Source of the DNA: Linderina pennispora
Lineage: Eukaryota > Kickxellomycota > Kickxellomycetes > Kickxellales > Kickxellaceae
Direction of reading: 5' to 3'
Assembly: GCF_002104995.1 (NCBI RefSeq)
Contig: NW_024468251.1
Coordinates: forward strand, 1,550,001-1,614,000
Length of the DNA: 64,000 nt
A model generated the notes under the pieces. It did no database searches. It saw only the letters and a program-made list of their open reading frames with translations, and had not been told where the DNA came from. Both the position numbers and the translations under genes were made by a program. Positions 19,651-30,586 of this stretch are shown here, one piece after another. Numbering within the stretch: the stretch's first letter is position 1; each line of letters opens with the position of its first letter.

Positions 19651-21426
19651 ATGAAAATTGTTCCCCTGGGCGCTGGACAGGACGTCGGGCGGTCATGCGT
19701 GCTGGTGACGCTGGGCAGCAAGACCATCATGTTCGACTGCGGCATGCACATGGGGTACAACGACGAGCGGCGATTCCCCGACTTCAACTACATCACGACC
19801 GAGGGCGACTTCACATCGCGCATCGACGCAGTGGTGATCACGCACTTCCACCTGGACCACTGCGGGGCACTGCCGCATTTCACCGAGCAGCGTGGCTACC
19901 ACGGGCCCATCTACATGACGCCGCCGACCAAGGCCATCTGCCCGATACTCCTGGAGGACTACCGCAAGATCACGGTGGAGCGCAAGGGCGAGACCGGCTT
20001 TTTCACATCGCAGCACATCAAGGACTGCATGAAAAAAGTGGTGCCATTGCATTTGCATGAGACCGTGTGGGTGGATGACGAGCTGGAGCTGCGCGCGTAT
20101 TATGCCGGCCACGTGCTGGGCGCGGCGATGGTGTATGCGAGGTGCGGCAACGAGAGCGTGGTTTACACCGGCGACTACAACATGACGCCGGATAGGCATC
20201 TGGGCGCTGCATGGATAGACCGCGTGCGCCCGGACGTCCTGATCACCGAGACCACGTACGGCACGACCATCCGCGACTCGAAGCGCGCACGTGAGCGGGA
20301 CTTTCTGGAGAAAGTCCACAGGTGCGTGCAGCGCGGCGGCAAAGTGCTGATCCCGTGCTTTGCGCTGGGCCGGGCGCAGGAGCTGTGCATTCTGATCGAG
20401 ACGTACTGGGAGCGCATGGGTCTGACGGCCCCCGTGTATTTCTCTGCGGGGCTGACGGAGAAGGCGAACCGGTTCTACAAGCTGTTCATTAACTGGACCA
20501 ACCAGAAGGTCAAGGAGTCGTTTGTGGACCGCAACCCGTTCGACTTCAAGTACATCAAGCCGTGGAACCGCGACTACGCCGACCTGCCCGGCCCCATGGT
20601 GTGCTTCGCCACGCCCGGCATGCTGCACATTGGCACATCTCTGGAGGTCTTCCGCAAGTGGGCGCCCGACGAGCGCAATATGCTGATTATGCCCGGGTAC
20701 TGCGTGGCCGGCACTGTGGGCGCCAAGGTGCTGAGCGGCATGAAGGTCGTGGATATTGACCAGTACTCGCAGGTGCACGTCAACATTGACGTGCAGAACC
20801 TGTCGTTCTCGGCCCACGCCGACGCCAAGGGCATCATGGAGCTGATCCGCCAGGCGGCGCCGCGCAATGTGGTGCTGGTGCATGGCGAGAAGAGCCGCAT
20901 GACATATTTAAAGTCCAAGATCATGGGCGAGTTCGCCTGCCCCTGCTACGACCCGGCCAACGGCGAGCTGCTGGAGATTGCCACTGGCCGGGACGTGCGT
21001 GCGCTGATGTCCGACCAGCTGTTCCAGGCTGCCTGGGCCACCGAACAGCGCCGGAAACCTCCCCGCCCCATCACCACCGTGCCTGTCCAGGGCATTCTGG
21101 TGCTGGGCAGCCAGGGCCGCCCACGTTTGCTGGATCCATCCGAGTTCGCTCTGGACGAGCTGGCCCAGAAGGTGTCGCTGGAGGACTCCAATGCGCCCCA
21201 CCAGGCCGTGCACCAGATTGCGTTCACCACTCGCCGCGTCTTCGATGCGGAAAGGCTGGCGCTGCGCCTGGGGCTGGCCCAGGACGCCGATCCCGCGCGC
21301 GCTGCATTGGTGGCTATCAACGAGCTGCTGGCGGTTGACCCTGCCACTAAGCCCACGCTTGACGACGCCGTCAATGTTGGCAAAACCGTGCGTGTTCTGG
21401 CATCGGCCGGCTCCAGTGACTGCTGA
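19651..21426 (+). CDS. INTS11: Integrator complex endonuclease subunit 11 (INTS11/CPSF3L)
   Basis: 591 aa, one exon. The start '[18 protein letters not shown]' and '[19 protein letters not shown]' fit INTS11 better than CPSF73. Metallo-beta-lactamase motifs include '[12 protein letters not shown]' (zinc site), '[11 protein letters not shown]' and '[16 protein letters not shown]'; beta-CASP motifs follow ('[14 protein letters not shown]', '[10 protein letters not shown]', '[11 protein letters not shown]'). All catalytic metal ligands look present. INTS11 is the RNA-cleaving subunit of Integrator, acting on snRNA ends and paused RNA polymerase II transcripts. After about 21400 another frame encodes 'ISWAWSEEELATQVLAVMN' up to a stop at 21514, which resembles an INTS11 tail, so the stop at 21426 may be caused by a one-base frameshift. 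Tandem with transketolase, 206 bp apart. Confidence 0.93.
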   Translation: MKIVPLGAGQDVGRSCVLVTLGSKTIMFDCGMHMGYNDERRFPDFNYITTEGDFTSRIDAVVITHFHLDHCGALPHFTEQRGYHGPIYMTPPTKAICPILLEDYRKITVERKGETGFFTSQHIKDCMKKVVPLHLHETVWVDDELELRAYYAGHVLGAAMVYARCGNESVVYTGDYNMTPDRHLGAAWIDRVRPDVLITETTYGTTIRDSKRARERDFLEKVHRCVQRGGKVLIPCFALGRAQELCILIETYWERMGLTAPVYFSAGLTEKANRFYKLFINWTNQKVKESFVDRNPFDFKYIKPWNRDYADLPGPMVCFATPGMLHIGTSLEVFRKWAPDERNMLIMPGYCVAGTVGAKVLSGMKVVDIDQYSQVHVNIDVQNLSFSAHADAKGIMELIRQAAPRNVVLVHGEKSRMTYLKSKIMGEFACPCYDPANGELLEIATGRDVRALMSDQLFQAAWATEQRRKPPRPITTVPVQGILVLGSQGRPRLLDPSEFALDELAQKVSLEDSNAPHQAVHQIAFTTRRVFDAERLALRLGLAQDADPARAALVAINELLAVDPATKPTLDDAVNVGKTVRVLASAGSSDC

Positions 21427-21553
21427 ATTGCCAGCCCTCACAATTTCCTGGGCGTGGAGCGAGGAGGAGCTGGCGACGCAGGTCCTGGCGGTAATGAACC
21501 GAGTACTTGGATGAGAATAAATGAAATGTATTTTCGGTTTTTTTTAAAGTAGC

Positions 21554-22948
21554 TCAGTGGTTTAACGTATCGGTAATCATGGAGATGCCGATGGCATTGA
21601 TGATTTCGTCCTGCCCCAGCGTTGTGGTCTGCGGCTCTTGCCGTACTGTCGTTCCGCACAACGTTGCCCAGCCCGCCGCCGCCCATCATGCCCATGAGAT
21701 TGCCGATATTCAGGCTGCCCATGTTCGGCAGGCTGATGCTCTCGAGGTCCGGCAACGGCAGATTGGCAATATCGTCAAACGACATATGCGCCTTGCTCAG
21801 AATGCCCTCGATATACGCGAAATTCGTCAAACTGGCTGGATTGAGCGACGGTATGGTGATCGTGGGCAAATGCAGACCCGTGACTGCAATTCCTTGCAAG
21901 GGTCACGTCCGGCAGATGTACCGACGCCAGGTTGATCTCCGGCAGCTCAATGTTGGGCAGGGGCATTGGCAGATGGATGCCGTTGGCAAGCACCATCTGC
22001 AGGCCCTGCGAGATTAGCTGCCCCGAGAGCCCGAATTTCTTCGCCAGTGTGTCGATCGGTGGGTCGCAGGGCTGGCAGCGGGTTCCGTGGTGGTCAAGTC
22101 TGTGGGCTCGGCCGTCCGAGGCAGTTGGCGAAAGAATGTCAGATGTCAGGTTTGACGACAAGTCTGGTGTGGCGCCAGTTGTGTCACTGTAAGAGGGCAG
22201 CACAGTGTCAGGAAGTGGCGGGTCGGGAAGAGGGTACCGAACGGGTCACTGGTAGACGAGCTGCCGACAGTATCAGGATAAAGTGTATTTCTGCTGATGT
22301 GGTCTCAGCTGGAGTAGTCTCAGCTGGAGTGGTCTCAGCTGGAGTGGTCTCAGCTGGAGTGGTCTCAGCTGGAGTAGTCTCGACCGGAGTGGTCTCAGCT
22401 GGAGTAGTTTCGACCGGAGTAGTCTCGACCGAAGTGGCCCCAGCCGAGGTACTCCCAGATAAAGTACTCTCAGCCGGCTGGGAGGCTACTAGCCGATGAC
22501 CCAGCCAGTGCCCCGCCATCGCCCTTCCACCCGCAGTACATACTGCTGCCCTTGCTCTTAATACACACCGGTGCCCGGCGGACAGCTAAAATGTATGTAA
22601 TTGCCACTGACGCACCTGAGGAAATACGCATGGGACGCCGCTCTCCCCTGGGCACACATACTCGTCCCACGGCGACAATGCCTGGCACTGTGCGCCCGCC
22701 ACCAGCCCCTTATCGGTGGCCGGCTCGCTTGCCGTGTCTACGGGAAACCCGCACATAATGCTGTTTCCCTGCGAGTAGCAGACTGTGCCGGGCCCGCACA
22801 TCATGGAAATTTCGCTGCCGTTGGCGCACTGCAGGAATTGCGCGGCCAGCCCGCTTTTCTGTGCGCACCGGTACGTGCCTGAGACGCAGGCGGATGTGCC
22901 CGTGTATGCCAGCGAGAGAAGCGCTGTGATAGTTATTGCGTATTTCAT
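21554..22948 (-). pseudogene. Secreted cysteine-rich (chitin-binding-like) repeat protein, frame-broken
   Basis: Start at 22948: 'MKYAITITALLSLAYTGTSA' is a signal peptide. Two CBM19-like cysteine modules follow: 'CVSGTYRCAQKSG...FLQCANGS...CGPGTVCYSQGNSIMCG', and a second, 'FLRCVSGNYIHFSCPPGT...CIKSKGSSMYCGW', that needs two frame changes. Next come about ten Thr-Pro-Ala/Val-Glu-Thr repeats, a 'DTLAKKFGLSG' block, a hydrophobic Leu/Pro-rich part ('GIHLPMPLPNIELPEINL') and a Met/Gly-rich end. The best ending, 'ITDTLNH', stops at 21554. At least four frame changes are needed. Either a decaying cell-wall gene or a real gene with consensus errors; chitin binding is inferred from Cys spacing only. 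Confidence 0.5.
22302..22445 (-). repeat. 15-bp coding minisatellite (Thr-Pro-x-Glu-Thr units)
   Basis: Units of the type TCAGCTGGAGTGGTC, about nine or ten copies with few changes. On the minus strand they encode PAETT or PVETT, a likely O-mannosylated stalk of the secreted protein. Confidence 0.85.
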
Positions 22949-23819
22949 TGGTATCCTGTTGTTTATGGTGTGCTTGGAGGGATTAGTGAAGGGAGATGAG
23001 GGTAGTTTTTTGGAGACATGCTTTGGACAACCTACCGTCGTCGTTTTGGCAGTCGGCGATGTGGACACCCCTCACGCCACCGAAATATCGCTACATAATT
23101 TACGCTTACTACCTACGGTGGTCAGCACCCTCTTGGAAGCTGATAATATATATACTGGCCAGCGCCGTGCATGTGCGTATATGCCAACCTGGAAGCAGTA
23201 GCCCAAAAACACAATGCAACTGAAGATCAAGCGATGCGAGAATTAAATATCACGTGCTGCCTTTGCTCTAATCCGCCTGGCCCCATGGAAAAAAAACCTG
23301 CGTGGTCCGGCCCCGGACTAAAAAGTCACTCTAATGCTCCGTGTGGCAAGCACAAAAGAGGAATGCGATCCTCTTTATCGCCCTCTCTCGGACTTCCAAA
23401 GGAACCGCAGAATACAAAACTCTTGCATGGCGGATGCAATCCGGGTCCTTGCTAGCAGTCACTTGGCAGATGATAAACGCATGTGAACAAGCCAATTTCC
23501 TCGCTCTCCGATCCCCCCGATAAACCTGCAATAAGACAGACGACCCACCCCATTGAGGGCCGCCTCTTCGGAGAGTATAGAAAGCTCGTGCTTGTGCATT
23601 TTTCCTCGCCCTCCTCTTTTTCATTTCCTTTCGTCTCTTGGAACCGCCTTTTTTCTGTTTATACACCTTCCTCTTCGCTTTTTCACATATTTCTCCGACG
23701 CACGCTCCCCCTCGTTACTGCTGGCCTTTGCTTGTCGTCCATAAGCGTATTTCCAGAAACATACATCTCGCCCTCCCCTGTACTTTTTTATTCTTGCGAT
23801 TCGTATTTTTCTATCCACA
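22949..23819. other. Divergent intergenic region
   Basis: No gene supported. The last ~250 bp before the carrier gene is strongly pyrimidine-rich, a common fungal promoter/leader feature. Confidence 0.5.
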
Positions 23820-24900
23820 ATGTCGCTGTCGAAAGAATCCCTGCCTCCGGTCGGCCATGCGATCGCTGGGGCCGGCAGCTCAGCTCTGGCGCTGTTCCTC
23901 ATCTACCCTCTCGACACGTAAGTTGCAACAAACCCCCTTTTAGCTGGCGTCCCTCCCCTCACATGACAATGCATTTACCGTTTTCCTTGTGATTACCCAT
24001 GGCTGATCCAGCTGAAGACTGACACATGAAAAAAGCACTGCATCCATCACTATAGAATAAAGACGCGGATGCAAGTGCAGACCAGCACGCAGTCGTACAA
24101 AAGCCCCATAGACGCGGTGAAGCAGATTCTGCAGCGCGAGGGCCTGTCTGGGCTGTACGCCGGCCTGGTAACGAACCTGGTGAACCAAGTGATCAACGGA
24201 TTTGTGTACTTTTACGCATACAGCGTGGTGCGCGGAATCGCGCTCAAGGCACTGGCCAAGTCGGGCGGCAAGACATTGTCGACGGTGGCCGAGCTCACTA
24301 TCGGCGCGCTGGCGGGCATGGTGAACCAGCTGATCACGCTGCCGATCGGCGTGGTGGCGACGCGCCAGCAGACCGGCCCACCACACCGAGCGCCAGCACT
24401 GGACCGACACCGTGCGGGAGATCATCCGGACCGAGGGCGTCCAGGGCCTATGGGCCGGCTTCCGCCCAGCCATGCTTCTGTGCTCCAATCCGGCCATCAC
24501 CTACGGCGTGTTTGAGCGCGTCAAGGGCATGCTGACCAAGGACCGCGCCGACCAGTTTTTGTCGTCCGGCGAGGCCTTCTGGGTGGGCGCGCTAGCCAAG
24601 ACGCTGGCCACGGTGGTCACATATCCGTATATCATGGCCAAGGTGCGCTTGCAGTGGCGGCCCAGTAAGCAGGAGCTTGCGGTTAGCGGCGACGAGGTCG
24701 TGTATAAGAGCTCGGCCGACGTCCTGCAGAAAGTGCTGCGCCGCGAGGGCATCCCGGGTCTCTACAAGGGCATGCAGACGCAGATCATCAAGGCTGTCAT
24801 CACACAGGCCCTGATGCTGATGATCAAGGAGTCGTTCACGCTGCAGGTCGTGCGAGTCTTTGCGCTGCTGTCCAAGCGCAAGGGTGCGCAGCCTGCGTAG
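23820..24900 (+). CDS. Peroxisomal PMP47/PMP34-type mitochondrial-carrier-family transporter, one frameshift
   Basis: Exon 1 23820-23917 ('MSLSKESLPPVGHAIAGAGS...IYPLDT'), intron 23918-24055 (138 bp, GTAAGT/TAG), exon 2 from 24056 ('IKTRMQVQTS'). Three carrier repeats are visible, with PLDTIKTR, the middle repeat 'LPIGVVATRQQT', and 'YPYIMAKVRLQ'. 'NPAITYGVFERVK' is characteristic of peroxisomal PMP47/Ant1/SLC25A17 carriers, which exchange ATP, CoA or related nucleotides across the peroxisomal membrane and so serve fatty-acid oxidation. The frame changes by one base near 24377-24385 (GGCCCACC area); both sides are otherwise well conserved, so I favour a consensus error over a dead gene. It would pair functionally with the acyl-CoA synthetases further along. 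Confidence 0.8.
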
Positions 24901-24932
24901 AATAAAAAACAATAGACTTTTTTTTACCAAAA

Positions 24933-25934
24933 CTAGAAAAAAAACCTTGATATGAGTGATGGGATATTGCAGGGGTTGGTGCTGGAGCTAATAGAAGAAA
25001 AGATAGCTATGCTTCGGCTGGCGGCGCCTTCCTTGTAGGCGACCTCTCCGGTCAATGCAACTACCAGCTCGTCGGTATAGCCGCCCTCCTCGATGACTGC
25101 CCACTGGCACTCGGCCACGCTGCCGTCCTCATGCGTGATGCACAGCAGCAGCGCCGGCCGTTCCTCGACGTTGAACAGCACGGCAGAGCCCACCGGGATG
25201 CCCGCCGCAGGGCTTACGCCAAACGCCTCTCTGATAAACAGCAGACCAACTCTGACTGTGCCCTCGAGATAGTGCCCAGCAGCCTTGGGAAACTCCATCC
25301 CGACCTCGGTGGCATTCAGGAAGCGGTGGCTGAGCAGATGACGCAAATGCACCCCAAACTCCTTGGCCACTCCCAGCGAGCTGCCAGACCCAGGCGACGC
25401 AAACTCCACCGCAATCCTGCCGCGCAGCCTGACCAGCCGGGGCAGCTCCAGGCGCACCGCCCCGGCCACCAGCTGCGAGCTGCCCAGGGTCACCAGCTGC
25501 GACACCGTGAACTGCTCCGGGCTCGTCTCCTTCTCCGTGTCGTCAAACAGCAGCTGGCCCTTCTCGTTCTGCTGCATCACCAGATGCACCGGATCTTCGC
25601 CCGCCAGAGTCTCAAACCACAGCTTCACCCGCATATCCACCAGCGGGATCGGCGACCGGTTCGTCACGTTGATCTTCAGCAACGTGCTTGGCTGCTCCGT
25701 TGCCAAGGCCTCCGCCACCACGCCGATTTGGATCGACCGCTTCACCAGCTCCTCCATCATCTTGTTCAGCGTCACCGTCACTTGCACCGCGCGCTGCATG
25801 TTGTCCAGGAACTGCTGCTGCATCCCCTGGATCGACGTCCCCATGTTTTGCGTTGCGTTCGTTAGCCCTTGCACGAACCCGTACGTGCCGTTGTTCTCGG
25901 CCTCATGCTCTGACGTCGCCTTTTCGTTCTCCAT
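24933..25934 (-). CDS. Conserved-looking protein of unknown function
   Basis: Up to 333 aa. Residues 20-75 are helical and probably coiled-coil ('MQQQFLDNMQRAVQVTVTL'). From about 85 the sequence is beta-rich ('LLKINVTNRSPIPLVDMRV') and suggests an Ig-like or adaptin-ear-like sandwich. I do not recognise the family. The last ~25 residues look like translated 3' UTR; a one-base shift near 25015 would end the protein at 'APPAEA', a more natural terminus. Its upstream region is shared with ARL2 (divergent). Confidence 0.6.
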   Translation of the reverse strand: MENEKATSEHEAENNGTYGFVQGLTNATQNMGTSIQGMQQQFLDNMQRAVQVTVTLNKMMEELVKRSIQIGVVAEALATEQPSTLLKINVTNRSPIPLVDMRVKLWFETLAGEDPVHLVMQQNEKGQLLFDDTEKETSPEQFTVSQLVTLGSSQLVAGAVRLELPRLVRLRGRIAVEFASPGSGSSLGVAKEFGVHLRHLLSHRFLNATEVGMEFPKAAGHYLEGTVRVGLLFIREAFGVSPAAGIPVGSAVLFNVEERPALLLCITHEDGSVAECQWAVIEEGGYTDELVVALTGEVAYKEGAASRSIAIFSSISSSTNPCNIPSLISRFFF

Positions 25935-26318
25935 TGAAATTGAAACAATAAAAAACCACGCAATGGTGCAGAGAGTAAATTACTGAACCCGGTGTGGAAT
26001 AGAAAGGGACAAAAGAAGAATTGTTGAAATGTGAAGAAAAGGGGGCAGGTGTTCCTTACAGCACGAGAGAAAGAAAAGAAAAAGAAAAAGACCACAGGGA
26101 AAAAGCGTGTCAAAGTTTTTTCTACAACGTTGTGCCCCGCCACCTCATTTCAAGCCCAGATAGTGCCTGCAAGTGCACCATACTATGTGACCCGTCACAT
26201 GCTGTGATCACAGCCTAGACGGCTTCCAGGGATTTTCCTAGAAAACGAAAAACTACCTTGGCCCGTATCCGTTACCAGCAGATCGCTCGCTTCCCAATAC
26301 ATACCATCAACCACATAT
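25935..26318. other. Divergent promoter of the unknown gene and ARL2
   Basis: 384 bp, no gene. Contains purine-rich runs on the unknown-gene side and a TGTGACCCGTCACATGCTG segment with a short inverted GTGAC/GTCAC pair near 26187-26200. Confidence 0.45.
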
Positions 26319-26873
26319 ATGGGGCTACTGTCGATATTGAAGAAACTCCGCGAGAAGGAAAGAGAGGTGCGCGTGCTGGTGCTCGGCCTCGATAATGCCG
26401 GCAAAACCACCATCATCAAGCGCATGAACAACCAGCCAATCGACGACATCTCGCCCACCCTCGGCTTCAACATCTCCACACTCACTCTCGACACATACAC
26501 TGTCAATTTCTGGGACATTGGCGGCCAGCGCACCATCCGGCCCTACTGGCGCAATTACTTTGAGCAGACCGACGGTATAGTGTGGGTTGTCGACTCTGCT
26601 GACAGACAGCGCATGCAGGACTGCAAGAAGGAGCTCCAGGGCCTGCTGAAGGAAGACAGGCTTGCAGGCGCATCCTTGCTGGTTTTTGCGAACAAGCAGG
26701 ACATCGATGGTGCAATGTCCTCGGCCGAAATTCAGCAGGCTTTGGAATTGGACAAGCACACTACGCACCATTGGAATGTCAAGCCATGTAGCGCAGTCAC
26801 TGGCGAGAACTTGCTGGATGGCCTCCAGTGGCTCATTACCGACATTGGGACTAGAATCTACATGTTCTCTTAA
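26319..26873 (+). CDS. ARL2: ARF-like GTPase ARL2
   Basis: 184 aa, the exact size of ARL2. Gly2 is kept, and the P-loop '[10 protein letters not shown]' (24-33), switch I '[10 protein letters not shown]', switch II '[18 protein letters not shown]', 'NKQD' and '[11 protein letters not shown]' are all present and nearly invariant. The start '[19 protein letters not shown]' is diagnostic for ARL2 rather than ARF1 or ARL3. ARL2 works with tubulin cofactors C, D and E in alpha/beta-tubulin assembly and releases lipidated cargo from carriers. No intron. The stop overlaps the stop of the convergent Zwilch-like gene by 3 bp. Confidence 0.95.
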   Translation: MGLLSILKKLREKEREVRVLVLGLDNAGKTTIIKRMNNQPIDDISPTLGFNISTLTLDTYTVNFWDIGGQRTIRPYWRNYFEQTDGIVWVVDSADRQRMQDCKKELQGLLKEDRLAGASLLVFANKQDIDGAMSSAEIQQALELDKHTTHHWNVKPCSAVTGENLLDGLQWLITDIGTRIYMFS

Positions 26874-28889
26874 AACACTTTGGCCTCAAACACGGCGTAA
26901 TCATCAAATATAGCCTCGTCCCCGCTCTCCAGAATCCCCGCCGCCGCCACCACTTCGTCTGCATTGAATGCTGACCCTAGCATGCCAGCCGTTTTTGTTA
27001 GAACCACCAGCCTGCTCCTGCCTGGCTCTTGCGTCACTATCGTGTACCGTGTCGGATCGAACCCCTCGCCAATTGCCCCGACAAACTCCTGCACTTCAGT
27101 CGCATACACGGGCAAAAACAGTGTCACTCTAAGAGCCTCCCCATATGCCGCCTCACTATCTAATGCAGCGCCGAAATGTTCAATCAGTGCACTAATCACC
27201 TGGCACACGTAGTGCCTCGGTAGCCCTGGCACACCTTGTTGCACCAGCCACCACACCTCCATGATCCGCAGTAGCACCCAGAACCTTTTCACAAGTTCCT
27301 TGGGCTCCACGTCCATGTCCAAAAACACCGACATCTGCTTGGGCGTCGCCAGCTGGCCATTGACAAAGTAGAACCAAAAATCGTTCCTCAGCTTCTGCGC
27401 TCCCACCGCCACTAACGCGTCCTGCGGCTGCTCGTCGATCCACAGATCCAGCTGCTGCGCCAGCCGCTCGTGCTCCTGGTCTGCGTCCATCAGGTTCTTC
27501 TGCTGCGCCAGCTTCAGTGTCTCCTTAATTAGCTGCGCCAACGGCGCCTGGTTCGTGTGCTGGATATACGGCTGCAGCTTGCCTGTCTCCAGGCCCTCAG
27601 CCACAGCAGTCAGGAGCTCTGACAGATCGCTCGAGTCATACGCAAAATGGGCTATATTCCAGAGCCGCTCGGTGAAATCGAGGTCCGGGCGCTCTGGTAA
27701 TCCGCTGGCGCTGTGCCGGGGTGCTGTGCGACCAAGCCGACTAAACATCGCGGTACCGCGCGGGTCCTTGATTGACGCCTCGATGAATTCGTCCACCCTT
27801 TGGCCGAACGCTTCGCGGTGCTCTGCCAATCTGTCTGCCGCCTCGTATCCTTCTTCCCTTGCGATTTGGTCCTCATCAGCAAACGGCTCCAGGTCCCTCT
27901 TGATCTCCTGCTGCCATACGTGTGGCCGGAATGTGCCGGCATCCTCCATCCACCTTTTGCCTGCCGCCCAGCTTGCGCACAGGGAATCGAGGACGAGTAA
28001 TCTCCATGTACAGTGCCTGCAGAGACCTGTTAGGCTCAGGCTCGGCTAGCAGCGGCAGGCTGACCAACTCCAACATCCATCTGCGCGGACGCTGGGGGCT
28101 CAGGCGGTAGCTCGACCGCCAATGGACCTTTGGTATCCATGTCCCAGATCCCGCGCAGTGTGACAAACGAAGCTGGCAGCATATCCCCAGCCATATCGCC
28201 TCCCAGTACCGCTGTTTCATCTCCCAGAAGCTGTGATCCTAGCAAATCGTACTCTGCCCACTGCTGCACCCTACCCACCTCGTTGTCAGCTATCTCCCTA
28301 ACAACAACCTCTCCCCTTGCAGCCCCTAGTCCCTGTCTGTTTGATCGCCACAACACTGGCAAACTCTGACGGACTGCCTGGCTGAAACACTACAAGGTAA
28401 AATGGCAATCCCAATGCCTGCTCGATCGGCTTCGTCCACACCACCATCGGCACACCTTGACCATGGATCTCCGGCAGGATCTGTGCATACTGCGCTGTCA
28501 GCATCCGCGCCTGGTCGCGTTCTAGTGGCGCAATCTTTCGGCTGCCCCCACTGGTACTGGTACTCCGACACGGCTAGCACATCGCTGTCGTCACCAGCGA
28601 GCGGTGTCCAGCTCATGAGTGGTTCAGCGCCGCAGATCACGTTGCTTACACGGTGCACCTTGATCGGCCTCTGTTTGTCGGCGTGTGCACTGATTAGAAT
28701 CATAGCAGTTGTGAGGCCTAGCGCGCTGCGCAGCGGGTGGTTGACAGTCGCCGGAATGTACCAAAGCTGTGCCTTTTGAGCAAACACAAAGGGAACCAGC
28801 GTGCCAGTTGCTGTTAACGTGTCTTGTGCGTTTTTTTCGGCTGTGGTTAGAAACGTGTGCAGCAACTCGTGTGTTAATTGAAGCGACAT
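26870..28889 (-). CDS. Zwilch-like kinetochore (RZZ complex) protein, several frameshifts
   Basis: Begins '[16 protein letters not shown]' at 28889. N-terminal blocks: '[18 protein letters not shown]' and '[19 protein letters not shown]'. The last 359 codons are open and contain '[20 protein letters not shown]' and '[16 protein letters not shown]', the pattern I know from the Zwilch C-terminal domain. Between them the frame changes near 28545 (GGGGG run), 28335, about 28065 and about 27960; each piece continues the same protein. Zwilch is part of the Rod-Zw10-Zwilch complex that recruits dynein and checkpoint proteins to kinetochores. Homopolymer positions favour consensus error for some breaks, but a true pseudogene cannot be excluded. 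Confidence 0.5.
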
Positions 28890-30586
28890 GACTAATGCAA
28901 AAGGTATGGACGATGATAGCTTTCAAAAGTTGTGAGAGGGCGCAAACGGCACTTGGCCATATGTTTCTGGTCTCCACAGGCAGGAAAAAGGGTCGCTGCG
29001 CAATAACACGTGATTTATCCTATATCTCACTCTCAAACTGTGCAAACAATCGGTACTGCCAGGCCTGCTCTGAAGAACCAGGCTGAGGCTAGTTGAATGC
29101 ACACTATTACTTGTCTATCCATGATACGTTTGCTGGTTTCAAACAGCCAATACATGGCACTAGATCCTCCTTTTCATCACCTTGTTTTAAGAGCGCTCGT
29201 TTTAGCTGATTCCGCTTTCAATGCAAGCAGCTGAATCAAGCAGTACATAGCAACCATACCGGCTGTTTATCCTTGTCGGCTCCCCGAAACAGTCCGCGTG
29301 GACCGACAGATCTGTGCACACGCATTTTTCGCTGCACTGTTCACGTGAAAGAATCTTTAACAAGATTGAGCACACTGTTTTTGCCCCAGATATATGCAGA
29401 CACTGCCTGATCCATGCAACGTAATGTCCATCATCCCCAGGCCACACGGCTTTTAGGGAAAGAATAGACACCTTTAATGGGCATCTAGATGCACCCCTTG
29501 ATGGATACCGCATGAGAGGGGGATGCTAGTGCCATATAATCAATCACTGATGGACCAAGCAAAGATACTCAATGCGAGAAGCGTTTACATGTCCTTGGCA
29601 CATGCCTTTGCAGCCCATGCCACTAGTAGTATGGCCCGGTGACAAACGCGTATGGGGTACACTTGTTTGTAGAATATACGGCCAATGCTTTGTATTAACT
29701 CGCTCTCTTTATGCCATGAGCATTGGCGTGGCTGTTTAAAAAATAAGACCACCGAGCACGAATATGCTACCAGCTTACACGCCCTGTAGAATGCGACGGC
29801 TACCTTACCTGTAAGCAAAAAAAATACCTATTCGTACACTTGTACAACCACAGACAAGAATATGCTGCGAAGGAGCTGGAAACAAAGCCAAATGCAACGT
29901 TCTTCTTTTTTCGATGCCTGTATACGGGGTGTTGCTGGCAGGCAAATCCCAATTGCGGTTGGAATTACTGCCTAGCTTGATGCGGATGGATCGACAAAGA
30001 GGGAGGCAAAAATATTTTTGCTTACCACGTTCAACAGACCACCTCCTCTGGCAATGCTCGGTGGGATTGGGCAATCATCTCCCTTGGTTTCCAAATAAAA
30101 GCTGAACAGGCAGCCCGGCTCAACGAACCATACCAGTCTTGCAAACACAAGTTCTCCTTTCGCAGCCTTTTCTCTTTCCTCTATATTTCTATCTCCCTAT
30201 ACTACGCTGCGTATCGTTTCAGGTAAGGGCAACGGAATTCATACTAAGGTCTACCTTCATGCCAAAGCTATGGTCTATCCTGCCGTTGCAGATAGGCGGT
30301 CCCCATCTTCTGCAGCCCAATACACATAAAAGGCTGCTCCGCGAGTATTCTTCCTTCCGGATAGCACCTAATGCATCCCAAGCCGGATCATGACTGGAAC
30401 ACCCCCTTGCATATATTTCTGGCTGCTGTAGTATTTTTATCACTGCTCACAATGCACTAGCATGCAGCCTGTGCGCCCATGCAATTGCAAATACACCACA
30501 CGCACACAGGTCCATCTAAATACTTGCTCTACCTCCCATCTTGTAGCCACTAATTCCATTTTCGAGCACAAGTACCCTGCACAACC
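28890..30586. other. 1.7-kb intergenic region, nothing recognised
   Basis: No open frame with believable features on either strand. One perfect 16-bp palindrome, GCAAAAATATTTTTGC, lies near 30006. Short frames are scattered and unlike the GC-rich coding style of neighbours. Confidence 0.5.

Noticed and set aside
22302-22445. Possible CRISPR-like array
   Set aside because: 15-bp units without spacers inside a coding frame; a eukaryotic minisatellite. The (ACACCTC)n tract at 1952 is likewise a simple repeat.
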